NCBI GenBank assembly: GCA_024688095.1 | Contig: JAILEJ010000111.1 | Location: 1-16,591, forward strand | Source: Butyrivibrio sp. | Lineage (GTDB): Bacteria; Bacillota; Clostridia; Lachnospirales; Lachnospiraceae | Direction of reading: 5' to 3' | Length of the DNA stretch: 16,591 nucleotides | Part shown: piece after piece, positions 1-7,987 of the stretch | How positions within the stretch are numbered: position 1 is the first letter of the stretch | Layout: every line of letters starts with the position of its first letter | Notes under the pieces: generated by a model | What the model saw: the letters and a program-made list of their open reading frames with translations, nothing else | Told to the model about the DNA's origin: nothing | Databases searched by the model: none | Position numbers and translations under genes: made by a program

Positions 1-1
1 T

Positions 2-466
2 ATAGTTGGGGCATGTCATTATAGAAGGCATTTCCTTCTTCCAGATAACTGGATTCGGTTATTTGAAGATAATAATGTAGACGTAATACTTCCTGTTCCA
101 CTTTTTGTTGCGCCCAGCATTGAAGCTAATTATGTATCCAGGCATCTGGAAAAACCATGGAATACGATGCTTTCCATTATTAAAGAAAAAGATGAAAAAC
201 AATATGAAAGAGCAAAAGAGTTTCTTTCGAAAACGGGATGTTTTTCACCATGCAATATGATAATAGCAAGAAAATCAGTTTATGATGAATTTTGTTCATG
301 GCTGTTTCCTATTATTCTTGAGGTGAATAAGAGGATTGGAACTGTCGATGATAAATATCAGAACAGGTATCCGGGATTTATGGCAGAGAGAATGCTGTCT
401 TTTTATTTTTATGATAATAGAGACAAATTAAAAGTCGTTTATGCAGATAAAAATTTTTTAAAATAA
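2..466 (+). CDS. DUF4422 glycosyltransferase-like protein, 3' part only
   Basis: The reading frame is open from the window edge to TAA at 464-466, about 154 codons, so the start lies outside. The first visible residues, GACHYRRHF, followed by DVILPVPLF, then the CNMIIARKSVYDEFCSWLFPI stretch (split here: CNMIIARKS, then YDEFCSWLF), and finally PGFMAERMLSFYF, match my recollection of the C-terminal half of DUF4422 (PF14393). That family occurs in capsule and surface-glycan clusters and is usually annotated as a putative glycosyltransferase. No membrane segment is visible. It reads the same way as the downstream operon, but a 142-base gap with a possible promoter separates them. The first ATG inside the frame, at 167, is internal and not the true start. 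The family call is fairly secure; the sugar it would transfer is unknown. Confidence 0.8.
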   Translation: MVGACHYRRHFLLPDNWIRLFEDNNVDVILPVPLFVAPSIEANYVSRHLEKPWNTMLSIIKEKDEKQYERAKEFLSKTGCFSPCNMIIARKSVYDEFCSWLFPIILEVNKRIGTVDDKYQNRYPGFMAERMLSFYFYDNRDKLKVVYADKNFLK

Positions 467-608
467 TGTCTGACAAATTGTTTATATTGGAGGAATATCA
501 AGAAAAATAAAGAAAAATTAAACAAAATATAGTATAATAGCATTAAGTTTTTAATGAAGTATCCGATATATTATTTAACAAAAAATTTATTACTCGGAGA
601 CGGAACTT
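467..608 (+). promoter_or_regulatory. Possible promoter and leader of the glycan operon
   Basis: This 142-base gap is very A-rich. It holds a consensus -10 hexamer, TATAAT, at 533-538, but nothing close to TTGACA 16-18 bases upstream, only an A-rich tract at about 501-528 that could act as an UP-like element. The Shine-Dalgarno GGAGA at 596-600 sits 8 bases before the ATG at 609. I see no hairpin terminator after the upstream gene, so read-through is also possible. The promoter call rests on one hexamer and on this being the largest gap in the plus-strand run. Confidence 0.4.
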
Positions 609-1967
609 ATGAGGGTATATAAAAAAAATAAATGTATAAAACTCTTAGAAACCTTGGATAAGGCGAATGGAGATATCTTATCCGATATTCAAAAAGGCGA
701 TAATAGCGGAGCTGCTGTGTTGATAGGAAAGTGTCAGCAGGCAGCTATTAGTGTTGCAAAGATACTTGAAGAAAGCGCTGAAGAAGGCGTAGAGGCTATA
801 CGAGGTCTTACAGTATATTGCGAAAAGCTATTTCAATTAAACAATGATCTTAATTCTAATAGTTCTATAAATATAAACGGAATCGAAAAAAAATTATCTA
901 AAAATATAAATCACACTATAAATCGAATAAAATATGATATTAAATCCGAAACACAGATTTTGTTTTTGCCATATAAAGCGTCAATGTGGGATAGTTTTGA
1001 GACGTTATGGGAAAAATTATGTAAAGATGAAAATAGTAATGTGGTTGTAATGCCTATTCCCTATTTTGATAAAAACTCTGATGGCAGTATCAAAGAAATG
1101 CATTATGAGATAGACCAGTATCCAAAGAATGTTCCGGTTGTTTCTTTTGAAGATTATGATTTTGAAATAAACCATCCGGAAAAAATTTATATTCATAATC
1201 CATATGATGATATGAATTATGTCACAAGTGTTCACCCTTTTTTCTATTCAGAAAACATGAAAAAATTTACGGATGAACTTATATATATTCCATATTTTGT
1301 ATTGCCTGAACCAAAAGATCCAAATGATAAGGAGTACCTGGAGAGAAATAAACATTATTTCATTAATCCTGCTGTAAGGAATGCAGATAGGGTAATAGTA
1401 CAATCTGAAAATATGAAAATAGCTTATGTAAATGTTCTTACAGAATATTTTGGAACCGATACAAAAAGTATTTGGGAAAGAAAGATAGAAGGAACAGGTT
1501 CACCAAAGCTTGAAAGAGTAAAAAATCTCAAAGAAGCTGATTTTGATATTCCAAAGGATTGGATGGATAAGATTTATAAAAAAGATGGATCAAAAAGAAA
1601 AGTAGTATTTTACAACATAGGAGTACAACCACTTCTTAACAACAATATGGATATGATACTTAAGATTAAGGATACGTTAAAAGTATTTGATGAATATAAG
1701 GAAGAGGTAACACTTCTTTGGAGACCCCATCCGCTTATGATGGCAACACTTACATCTATGAGGATGGATTTATGGGAAGAATACAAAAAAATAGTAGACT
1801 CATACATCGAAGAAGATTTTGGAATTTATGATGACTCTGCCGATCTTGACAGGGCTATTGCAATAAGCGATGCATATTATGGGGACTGGAGCAGTGTGGT
1901 TACACTGTATAAGGAAACCGGAAAGCCTATTATGATTCATAATTGCAACATATTAACTGAAGATTAA
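609..1967 (+). CDS. CDP-glycerol glycerophosphotransferase-like protein
   Basis: This 452-residue protein probably transfers a polyol phosphate from a CDP-linked donor to a cell-surface acceptor, as in the TagF/TagB (Glyphos_transf) family. Residues 1-110 are mostly helical with a cluster of small residues and Lys/Glu (KCQQAAISVAKILEESAEEG). The GT-B-like part begins at ILFLPYKASMWDS (117-129). Two family-like motifs are visible: WRPHPL at 371-376, and SDAYYGDWSS at 420-429 followed by TGKP, the counterpart of the usual SD..TDYSS...TGKP block. The usual Tyr is Trp here. No membrane segment is present, in keeping with peripheral enzymes. The start is supported by GGAGA 8 bases upstream. It heads the operon, with 27 bases before the aminotransferase gene. 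Polymerising versus single-transfer activity, and glycerol versus ribitol or another polyol, cannot be decided. Confidence 0.75.
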   Translation: MRVYKKNKCIKLLETLDKANGDILSDIQKGDNSGAAVLIGKCQQAAISVAKILEESAEEGVEAIRGLTVYCEKLFQLNNDLNSNSSININGIEKKLSKNINHTINRIKYDIKSETQILFLPYKASMWDSFETLWEKLCKDENSNVVVMPIPYFDKNSDGSIKEMHYEIDQYPKNVPVVSFEDYDFEINHPEKIYIHNPYDDMNYVTSVHPFFYSENMKKFTDELIYIPYFVLPEPKDPNDKEYLERNKHYFINPAVRNADRVIVQSENMKIAYVNVLTEYFGTDTKSIWERKIEGTGSPKLERVKNLKEADFDIPKDWMDKIYKKDGSKRKVVFYNIGVQPLLNNNMDMILKIKDTLKVFDEYKEEVTLLWRPHPLMMATLTSMRMDLWEEYKKIVDSYIEEDFGIYDDSADLDRAIAISDAYYGDWSSVVTLYKETGKPIMIHNCNILTED

Positions 1968-1994
1968 GTCAGTAAGAGAAGCAGGAGTATAGCT

Positions 1995-3113
1995 ATGGAA
2001 GAAAATGTAAATAAAACAATTCTTATAACACAGAGTTCAATGCCACCTTATGAAGAATATATTGAAATGATCAAGCCCTTATGGGAATCACATTGGCTTA
2101 CTAATATGGGAAATCTTCATAAGGAATTGGAAGAATCTTTAAAGAAATATCTTGACGTACCGGAACTTTCGCTTATGGTAAATGGACATACTTCTTTGGA
2201 ATTGGCTCTTCAAATGTTTGATTTTCCTGAAGGGTCAGAAGTTATAACCTCACCATTTACCTTTATATCTACTACTCATGCAATTGTTAGGAATCGACTA
2301 AAGCCGGTTTTTTGTGATATTAAAGCTTCAGATGGAACAATAGATGAAGACAAGATAGAAAATCTTATTTCAGATAAGACTGTTGCTATATTGCCAATTC
2401 ATGTATATGGAAATATATGTAATGTTGAAAAGATACAACAGATAGCTGATAAATATGATCTTAAAGTAATATATGACGCTGCTCATGCCTTTGGTATTAA
2501 ATGCAATGGTATAGGAGTTGGCAATTTTGGTGATGCATCTATATTTAGTTTTCATGCAACAAAGGTTTTTAACACAATAGAAGGTGGAGCGGTAGCCATA
2601 AAGGAAAGAAGACTTTATGAAAAGCTTTACAATCTTAAAAATTTTGGAATCAGAGGTGAGGAACTTATTGTAGGTGTCGGATGCAATGCCAAGATGAATG
2701 AGTTTGCAGCGGCAATGGGTATATGCAACATGAGACACATGGATGAAGCTATCTCAGGAAGACAGCAGGTTGATGAAATATACAGATCAAGATTTGAAAA
2801 TACAAAGGGAATTAGATTATTTGATAGAAGAGAAGATGCAGATAAAAATTTTGCATATTTTCCTATAGTAGTTGAAGATGATTATCCGATTAGCAGAAAT
2901 GAGTTATATGACAAACTCAAAGAAAATAAAATTTTCTCCAGAAAGTATTTTTATCCTCTTACAGCTGACCAGGCATGCTTTAGAAATAAATATAAAGATG
3001 TCAGTCTTGAGGTGGCAAGATATGTATCTGACAGGATACTTACAATACCAATTTATGAGAAATTATCCGAAGAGGATGCTAACAGAATAGCAGATATAAT
3101 ATGTGGCAAATAA
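1995..3113 (+). CDS. DegT/DnrJ/EryC1-family sugar aminotransferase, VioA/FdtB-like
   Basis: A full-length (372 aa) PLP-dependent sugar-nucleotide aminotransferase. YDAAHAFG at 160-167 carries the Asp (D161) that binds the pyridine nitrogen. SFHATKVFNTIEGG at 185-198 carries the Schiff-base lysine K190. NGHTSLELAL (63-72) and TSPFTFISTTH (85-95) line the substrate and PLP region. Overall wording (LTN.G near residue 36, PIHVYGN, HATKVFNT.EGG, LKNFGI) resembles VioA/FdtB-type enzymes that act on dTDP-4-keto- or 3-keto-6-deoxyhexoses; that is from memory of the family, not an alignment. The ATG at 1995 follows AGGAG with good spacing. The radical SAM gene follows after a few bases, so the products may act in sequence. 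No dehydratase supplying a keto-sugar is in the window, so the substrate is unknown. Confidence 0.85.
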   Translation: MEENVNKTILITQSSMPPYEEYIEMIKPLWESHWLTNMGNLHKELEESLKKYLDVPELSLMVNGHTSLELALQMFDFPEGSEVITSPFTFISTTHAIVRNRLKPVFCDIKASDGTIDEDKIENLISDKTVAILPIHVYGNICNVEKIQQIADKYDLKVIYDAAHAFGIKCNGIGVGNFGDASIFSFHATKVFNTIEGGAVAIKERRLYEKLYNLKNFGIRGEELIVGVGCNAKMNEFAAAMGICNMRHMDEAISGRQQVDEIYRSRFENTKGIRLFDRREDADKNFAYFPIVVEDDYPISRNELYDKLKENKIFSRKYFYPLTADQACFRNKYKDVSLEVARYVSDRILTIPIYEKLSEEDANRIADIICGK

Positions 3114-3122
3114 ATAGATATG

Positions 3123-3128
3123 AGGTGG
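3123..3128 (+). promoter_or_regulatory. Ribosome-binding site that decides the first radical SAM start
   Basis: AGGTGG lies inside the longest possible reading frame, downstream of the ATG at 3120 and 3 bases before the ATG at 3132. No Shine-Dalgarno sequence precedes 3120. The spacing to 3132 is short, but 3132 also gives a protein starting MKFC, matching MMYC of the second copy. Confidence 0.5.
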
Positions 3129-3131
3129 GAT

Positions 3132-4535
3132 ATGAAATTTTGTGACAGACCATACAGATTCGTTTATATGGAAGGCTATAGTGAACCGGGAACAGTAGTT
3201 ATGTGCCCGTGGATGAGCTATGGTGTTTCAAGAGAAATTGGAAATGTCTTAAAAGAGGACATGTATGACATATGGCATGGTAAAAAGGCTGAGGCACTTA
3301 GAAAAACTATAGAAGATCAATCGTTTAGATATTGTGAAAAAATGTCCTGCCCATATCTTGAGAATGATTCGCTTCCGGATTTATCGGAGGAAGAGTTTAA
3401 AAAGAGAGCAGTTCCACTTGAGTATCCGGATCAGTTTAATTTGGCGCATGACCTTGTTTGCAATCATAAATGCCCATCATGCAGATATGAGATTTTCAAA
3501 CCAGATGATGAGTATGTAAAGAATATGAAGATGGTTAATGAGAAAATAAAGCCATATCTTGAAAATGCCACATATATCGATGCATGTGGTCTTGGTGACA
3601 TGTTTGCAAGTCCTTATATGATGGATCTTCTGTCAAGCCTTGATATGAAAAATGAATCAGCAAATCTGATATTTGAGACGAATGGAGTTTTTTGCGATGA
3701 AGAACATTGGGAAAGGCTCTCTAATCTTCATAAATGCAAGATAACGATAGGAGTTACACCAAATAGTTATGATAGAGCCACATTTAAGTATCTTTCGGGA
3801 GGGTTAGATGATCTTGAAAGGGTACAGCATAATTTGTTGTTCTTAAAGAAACTAAGGCAGGAAGGAAAATTATATAATTACTATATAACAATAGTAATTC
3901 AGGAAAAAAATTACAGAGAGCTTCCTGAATTTGTAGAAAGGTCACTTAATGAATTTGGAGCGGATAATGTAGTTCTTAGAACTATATATAAATGGAATAA
4001 GATGTCTGCTGAAGATTATTGGTTTAAGGATGTAATGAACCCACTTCATCCATATCATAAAGATATGCTGGAAGTTATGAAAAATCCTATTTTGAAAGAT
4101 AAACGTATATATAACTGGACGGCTTTTAATGTTCATCCAAGAACTAAGCATCCTGCATATAGAAATGAAGATTATTTAAAGCTTACAGAGAAGATATTAA
4201 AGGAAGATAGTGAAGGAAATACACTTTCATCTAAGCTTAAAGAAAAGGGAATAAATGAAGTAATCATTTATGGAGATAATACCTTTACATCAATAGTTAA
4301 TATGATGCTTCAAAAAGATAATTATCATGTGAAATATATTCTTGCAAGGGATAAGATGCATGAAAAAGTAGGTAATGTGGATGTTAAATGCCTGGATGAT
4401 TTTATTCAGGATGAAATTGATACAATACTTATTTCAAATTATCAGGATGAAAAATATATAAGAAGAGATCTTGGCGCAATAGGCTATAAAGGTAAGATAA
4501 TAACAGTCAGTGCGCTTTATGATTTTGTATGCTGA
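3132..4535 (+). CDS. Radical SAM protein with N-terminal SPASM-like domain and C-terminal Rossmann-like domain (copy 1)
   Basis: Numbering is from the ATG at 3132 (467 aa). Residues 1-80 look like a SPASM auxiliary-cluster domain: C4, then CPW (C25), IGN, IW, and C68/C73 in YCEKMSCPYL. The radical SAM core follows with C110-NHK-C114-PS-C117, the CX3CX2C triad that binds the SAM-cleaving 4Fe-4S cluster. GLGD at 153-156 is a likely SAM-contact strand end, and FETNG follows near 181. Residues from about 375 form an alternating beta/alpha tail starting NEVIIYGDN, a Rossmann-like fold whose glycine loop is eroded. Usual SPASM proteins carry the domain after the core, so the order is reversed. It lies directly after the aminotransferase gene. 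The reaction is unknown. A longer start at 3120 is possible but lacks a ribosome-binding site. Confidence 0.85.
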   Translation: MKFCDRPYRFVYMEGYSEPGTVVMCPWMSYGVSREIGNVLKEDMYDIWHGKKAEALRKTIEDQSFRYCEKMSCPYLENDSLPDLSEEEFKKRAVPLEYPDQFNLAHDLVCNHKCPSCRYEIFKPDDEYVKNMKMVNEKIKPYLENATYIDACGLGDMFASPYMMDLLSSLDMKNESANLIFETNGVFCDEEHWERLSNLHKCKITIGVTPNSYDRATFKYLSGGLDDLERVQHNLLFLKKLRQEGKLYNYYITIVIQEKNYRELPEFVERSLNEFGADNVVLRTIYKWNKMSAEDYWFKDVMNPLHPYHKDMLEVMKNPILKDKRIYNWTAFNVHPRTKHPAYRNEDYLKLTEKILKEDSEGNTLSSKLKEKGINEVIIYGDNTFTSIVNMMLQKDNYHVKYILARDKMHEKVGNVDVKCLDDFIQDEIDTILISNYQDEKYIRRDLGAIGYKGKIITVSALYDFVC

Positions 4536-4538
4536 TGC

Positions 4539-4543
4539 GGAGA
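4539..4543 (+). promoter_or_regulatory. Ribosome-binding site favouring a TTG start
   Basis: GGAGA lies just after the upstream stop codon. It is 11 bases from the TTG at 4555 and 17 from the ATG at 4561, so the TTG start is the better spaced of the two. Confidence 0.45.
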
Positions 4544-4554
4544 ACAGATAATAT

Positions 4555-5562
4555 TTGCAGATGGAAAATGAATTCATTATAAGCGTTGCACTAATTTCAT
4601 ATAATCAGGAAAACTATGTACAAAAAGCTCTTGAAAGTATCTTAAAGCAAAAAACGGGTTTTAAATACGAGGTACTTATATCAGATGATGCATCGAGTGA
4701 TAATACAGCCGTTATTTTGAAAAACATATGTAAACATAATACTAACAATAATGCTGTTATTAGATTACTTTGCAGAAATGAAAATGTCGGTGCAACAACT
4801 AATGCATATGAAATATTAAAAAGAGCAAAAGGTAAATATATAGCATCACTTGAAGGAGATGATTACTGGGTTGATGAATGTTTTTTGCAAAGACAGGTAG
4901 ATTTTCTTGAAGAGCATGATGAGTATATAGGTGTTCAGGATAAGTGCATTGTAGTTGATAAGGATGGAAATCCCATACAGGATAAAAATACAGGAAAGGG
5001 TACAGATTTCTGGATATATAATAAGAGTATATATGGGATAGAAGATCTTGAAGAATGGAAGATGCCGGGACATATATCGGCTCTTGTATACAGAAATATA
5101 TACATGGATAAAACCAATAAAGGATATCTTCTTAAAAAGTATCATGGAGTAGTTGGTGATAAGACAATACTCATGCTTCTTGTTTCAAAAGGAAATATTT
5201 ATTGTACTGACAGGGTTTCAATGAACTACAGATTTGTGACTGTTAAAACTGCTAATAACTGGATGTCTGAGAAAAATGAAGCAATGAGAAGATATGATGA
5301 ATATAAGATGATATTCAGGATTGAAAACTTCTTTAAATCTGAAGGTTTTAATACCAATATGGAAAAATTAAAACACAGTAAGATAGCAGCCATAGCAATT
5401 ATTTTTATGCAGAAGCCTAATAGATACAGGTTTAAAACAATGATGAAAATTATTTTATATAGAAAAAGGCCAATATCAGATCTATTAATAGCTATAAATG
5501 CGATTATACAGAAGCTTTATTGGAAGATGAAAGGTCAGCCGGATCATAGAGTTTCCGTCTGA
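4555..5562 (+). CDS. Family 2 glycosyltransferase (GT-A fold), copy 1
   Basis: A cytosolic or peripheral glycosyltransferase of 335 aa (TTG start) or 333 aa (ATG at 4561). The GT2 nucleotide-binding half is clear: ISVALISYNQENYVQKAL at 9-26, then VLISDDASSDNT at 40-51, NVGAT near 77-81, and SLEGDDYWVD at 98-107, which holds the metal-binding acidic motif. The later VVGDKTILM stretch is the likely acceptor-side Asp region. The C-terminal 70 residues are basic and partly hydrophobic (KMMKIILYRKRP type), which may favour membrane association, but there is no true transmembrane helix. The next gene is an obvious paralogue with an extra C-terminal domain that this copy lacks. The TTG start is chosen from spacing of the ribosome-binding site. 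Donor and acceptor are unknown. Confidence 0.85.
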   Translation: MQMENEFIISVALISYNQENYVQKALESILKQKTGFKYEVLISDDASSDNTAVILKNICKHNTNNNAVIRLLCRNENVGATTNAYEILKRAKGKYIASLEGDDYWVDECFLQRQVDFLEEHDEYIGVQDKCIVVDKDGNPIQDKNTGKGTDFWIYNKSIYGIEDLEEWKMPGHISALVYRNIYMDKTNKGYLLKKYHGVVGDKTILMLLVSKGNIYCTDRVSMNYRFVTVKTANNWMSEKNEAMRRYDEYKMIFRIENFFKSEGFNTNMEKLKHSKIAAIAIIFMQKPNRYRFKTMMKIILYRKRPISDLLIAINAIIQKLYWKMKGQPDHRVSV

Positions 5563-5576
5563 AATGGGACAATTAC

Positions 5577-7016
5577 ATGGAAGAATTTCCAATGGTAACA
5601 ATCACATTACTTACATATAATCATTCAAAATATATCAGAGAATGCCTTGATGGAATTTTAATGCAGGAAACAAAATTTTCTGTTGAAGTTTTGATAGGCG
5701 ATGATTGTTCACCGGATAATACACAGGAGATTATAAAAGAATATGATAAAAAATATCCGGGAAGATTTACTCCAATTTTAAGACCTGTAAATATAGGGGC
5801 TACTCATAATATGTATGACCTTTTAAAAAGAGCCAAAGGAAAATATATAGCTGGACTGGAAGGTGATGATTTCTGGACAGATAAGAATAAACTTCAGATG
5901 CAGGTTGATTTTCTTGAAAGTCATCCTGAATATATAGGATGCTCTCATGAAGTAACTATGATTGATGAGAACGGAAATACAACTTATGAAAATGGTAAGT
6001 ATGTAGAAGGAAGACATTGGAGCTACTATAAAAACGTATACACATATGATGATTATCAAAAGTTTGAGTTACCGGGACAGGGATCAACATATCTTTATAG
6101 AAATGTCTTCTTGAAACCCAAATATGATTATTCCATTATTGAAAATGCCAGTCCAATGGTTGGAGATATGACACTTATGTTAATTCTTGCTTCTCAAGGT
6201 GATTGGTATTACATGATGGGAATCAAAATGACAAATTATAGGTGGGTAACAACAAAAGGTGGAACAAATTGGGCCAGCTGGGCAAATACCCAAAACAGAG
6301 CTCTGATAAATTTTGAATACAGATATAATCTTGAACAATATGCAAAAAAGGTTTTGCATAAAAAGCTTAATCTCACAGATAAGAAATATGAGATTTTTTA
6401 TGAAGCTTTTATAAAAGATAACTATTACAAAAGTGATGAATCAAGAGCAATACTAAATGGAATACTAAAAATAGCCAGACCTGAATTATGTTATTGGTTT
6501 TATGCTTATAAAAAATTGTATTTTGACAAGATATTTTTGCCTACAGTTATGTATGCATGGAGAGCTGGAGCGCTTGAATCCGGAGATAACAGAAAGCTTA
6601 AAGAGAGTAAATGGAAAGATTTCTTTAAAAATGCCAAAGGAAAAACAGTGGTTGCTTTTGGAGAAGGCGTTTCATATACAGAGTTTATACATAAATATAT
6701 GAAAAAAATTGATAATTGCATAGTACTTGATAATAATAAAAATAAAAAGGATAAATCGCTATTTTTCTATAATGATATTATTGAATGTCAAAAAGAAAAT
6801 TATGATTTTTCAATTGTTTTGCCACCATCAGTAATTGATGATTGGGATAAAGAAAAATTTGTAATTATTATAACCAGTACACTTTATCAGAATGAAATAG
6901 CGAAACAGCTTGAGGACAAAGGTTTTTACAATTATTATTCACTTGGCAATATGGAAATTAATACATGGTATTACAGGCTCGTTGGATTATGTGATAAATA
7001 CAGGCATAGGAAATGA
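5577..7016 (+). CDS. Family 2 glycosyltransferase with C-terminal Rossmann-like domain (copy 2)
   Basis: A 479-aa paralogue of the preceding gene. The GT2 half has VTITLLTYNHSKYI at 7-20, VLIGDDCSPDNT at 38-49, NIGAT at 72-76 and GLEGDDFWTD at 93-102 with the metal-binding acidic motif. It shares LLKRAKGKYIA and the QVDFLE..PEYIG-type stretch with copy 1. From about residue 355 a second domain starts, KTVVAFGEG, then CIVLDNN, and ends ELEDKGF-like (AKQLEDKGFYNYYSL). This matches the Rossmann-like tails of the radical SAM proteins and the heads of the NKWYS proteins in this locus. Only 14 bases separate it from copy 1, and the ribosome-binding site is weak (GGGA). Its stop overlaps the next gene's ribosome-binding site. 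Likely cytosolic; the sugar transferred is unknown. Confidence 0.85.
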   Translation: MEEFPMVTITLLTYNHSKYIRECLDGILMQETKFSVEVLIGDDCSPDNTQEIIKEYDKKYPGRFTPILRPVNIGATHNMYDLLKRAKGKYIAGLEGDDFWTDKNKLQMQVDFLESHPEYIGCSHEVTMIDENGNTTYENGKYVEGRHWSYYKNVYTYDDYQKFELPGQGSTYLYRNVFLKPKYDYSIIENASPMVGDMTLMLILASQGDWYYMMGIKMTNYRWVTTKGGTNWASWANTQNRALINFEYRYNLEQYAKKVLHKKLNLTDKKYEIFYEAFIKDNYYKSDESRAILNGILKIARPELCYWFYAYKKLYFDKIFLPTVMYAWRAGALESGDNRKLKESKWKDFFKNAKGKTVVAFGEGVSYTEFIHKYMKKIDNCIVLDNNKNKKDKSLFFYNDIIECQKENYDFSIVLPPSVIDDWDKEKFVIIITSTLYQNEIAKQLEDKGFYNYYSLGNMEINTWYYRLVGLCDKYRHRK

Positions 7017-7027
7017 GGTAAAAGCAA

Positions 7028-7984
7028 ATGAAAGAATATGGTGGATATATAGAACTTGAATATTTTAATGGCAATATACTTCATTCTGATGGAACTTTTC
7101 TAAATAGTGGAAGAAGTTGTATTGCATATTTGCTGGAATCAATGAAATTAAAAAGAGTATACTTGCCATTTTTCATTTGTGATTCAGTTATAAATGTATT
7201 TAAAAGATATGAAATTGATATAGTTTTTTACAATATTAACTTGGATTTGCAACCAATGTTTGAAAATGACATAAACGATGATGAATGTTTTTATCTGGTT
7301 AATTTATATGGGCAGCTTAGCAATGAAACAATAAGAGAATACAGCAAAAAAATAAAAAATATAATTGTTGATAATACTCAGGATTATTTTGCAAATCCGG
7401 TAGAAGGTGTAAATACTTTCTATATATGCAGAAAATATTTTGGAGTACCGGACGGGGCTATTCTTTTTACAAATCTAGAAAATAGTAGTCAATATACACG
7501 TGATATAGTAGGGGACAGAATGAGATTTCTGATTGGAAGATTTGAGGAGAATGCATCTGAGTATTATGAAGGTTATAAGTATAGTAATGAATATTTTGAA
7601 AATAAACCGATTATGCGCATGTCTTTAATCACTGAGAATTTTCTCAGGGGAATAGATTATGAAGAAGTTAAAGGCAGACGTACAGAAAATTGGAACTATG
7701 CGGTAAAAAGATTTTCAAAATATAATAAGCTGAAATTAAAAGATATAAAAGGACCTTTTGCATATCCTCTCATGATAGATAATGGACTGAATTATAAAAA
7801 AGTACTGGTTTCTAAAAAAGTTTATATACCAACTTTGTGGCCTAATGTAACGGACGAATGTAAAGAGTCTCTGGAGAGTAGAATGGCATCAGATATAATG
7901 CCTATACCAATTGATCAACGATACAGCCTGGAAGACATGGCTAATATGTGTGACATTATAGAACGTGTTATTTGTGAGGGGTAA
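7028..7984 (+). CDS. Short divergent DegT-like PLP-fold protein
   Basis: A 318-aa protein, shorter than the 360-390 aa of typical DegT/DnrJ sugar aminotransferases. It keeps their landmarks in altered form: LNSGRSCIAYLL at 25-36 in place of the usual NGT.AL, a YLPFFICDSVI strand at 45-55, VDNTQDYF at 114-121 (D115 would contact the PLP nitrogen, with Gln where most members have His), and CRKYFGVPDGA at 134-144, where K136 is the likely Schiff-base lysine. I recognise this as a family usually left hypothetical in capsule clusters. GAGGT at 7015-7019 overlaps the upstream TGA, suggesting translational coupling. It may aminate a substrate other than an ordinary keto-sugar, or use PLP differently. 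The fold call is fairly sure; the activity is open. Confidence 0.65.
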   Translation: MKEYGGYIELEYFNGNILHSDGTFLNSGRSCIAYLLESMKLKRVYLPFFICDSVINVFKRYEIDIVFYNINLDLQPMFENDINDDECFYLVNLYGQLSNETIREYSKKIKNIIVDNTQDYFANPVEGVNTFYICRKYFGVPDGAILFTNLENSSQYTRDIVGDRMRFLIGRFEENASEYYEGYKYSNEYFENKPIMRMSLITENFLRGIDYEEVKGRRTENWNYAVKRFSKYNKLKLKDIKGPFAYPLMIDNGLNYKKVLVSKKVYIPTLWPNVTDECKESLESRMASDIMPIPIDQRYSLEDMANMCDIIERVICEG

Positions 7985-7987
7985 GTT

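Noticed and set aside
484..500. Short ATATT/AATAT inverted repeat after the DUF4422 gene as a terminator
   Set aside because: Five A/T pairs only, with no T-run after it.
1017..6721. Several minus-strand open frames of 60-122 codons inside the glycan genes
   Set aside because: They lie opposite strongly conserved domains, lack ribosome-binding sites and have low-complexity, AT-driven composition; they are shadows.
4555..7016. The two glycosyltransferases as one frameshifted gene
   Set aside because: Each has a complete N-terminal GT2 domain and its own start and stop, so they are tandem paralogues.
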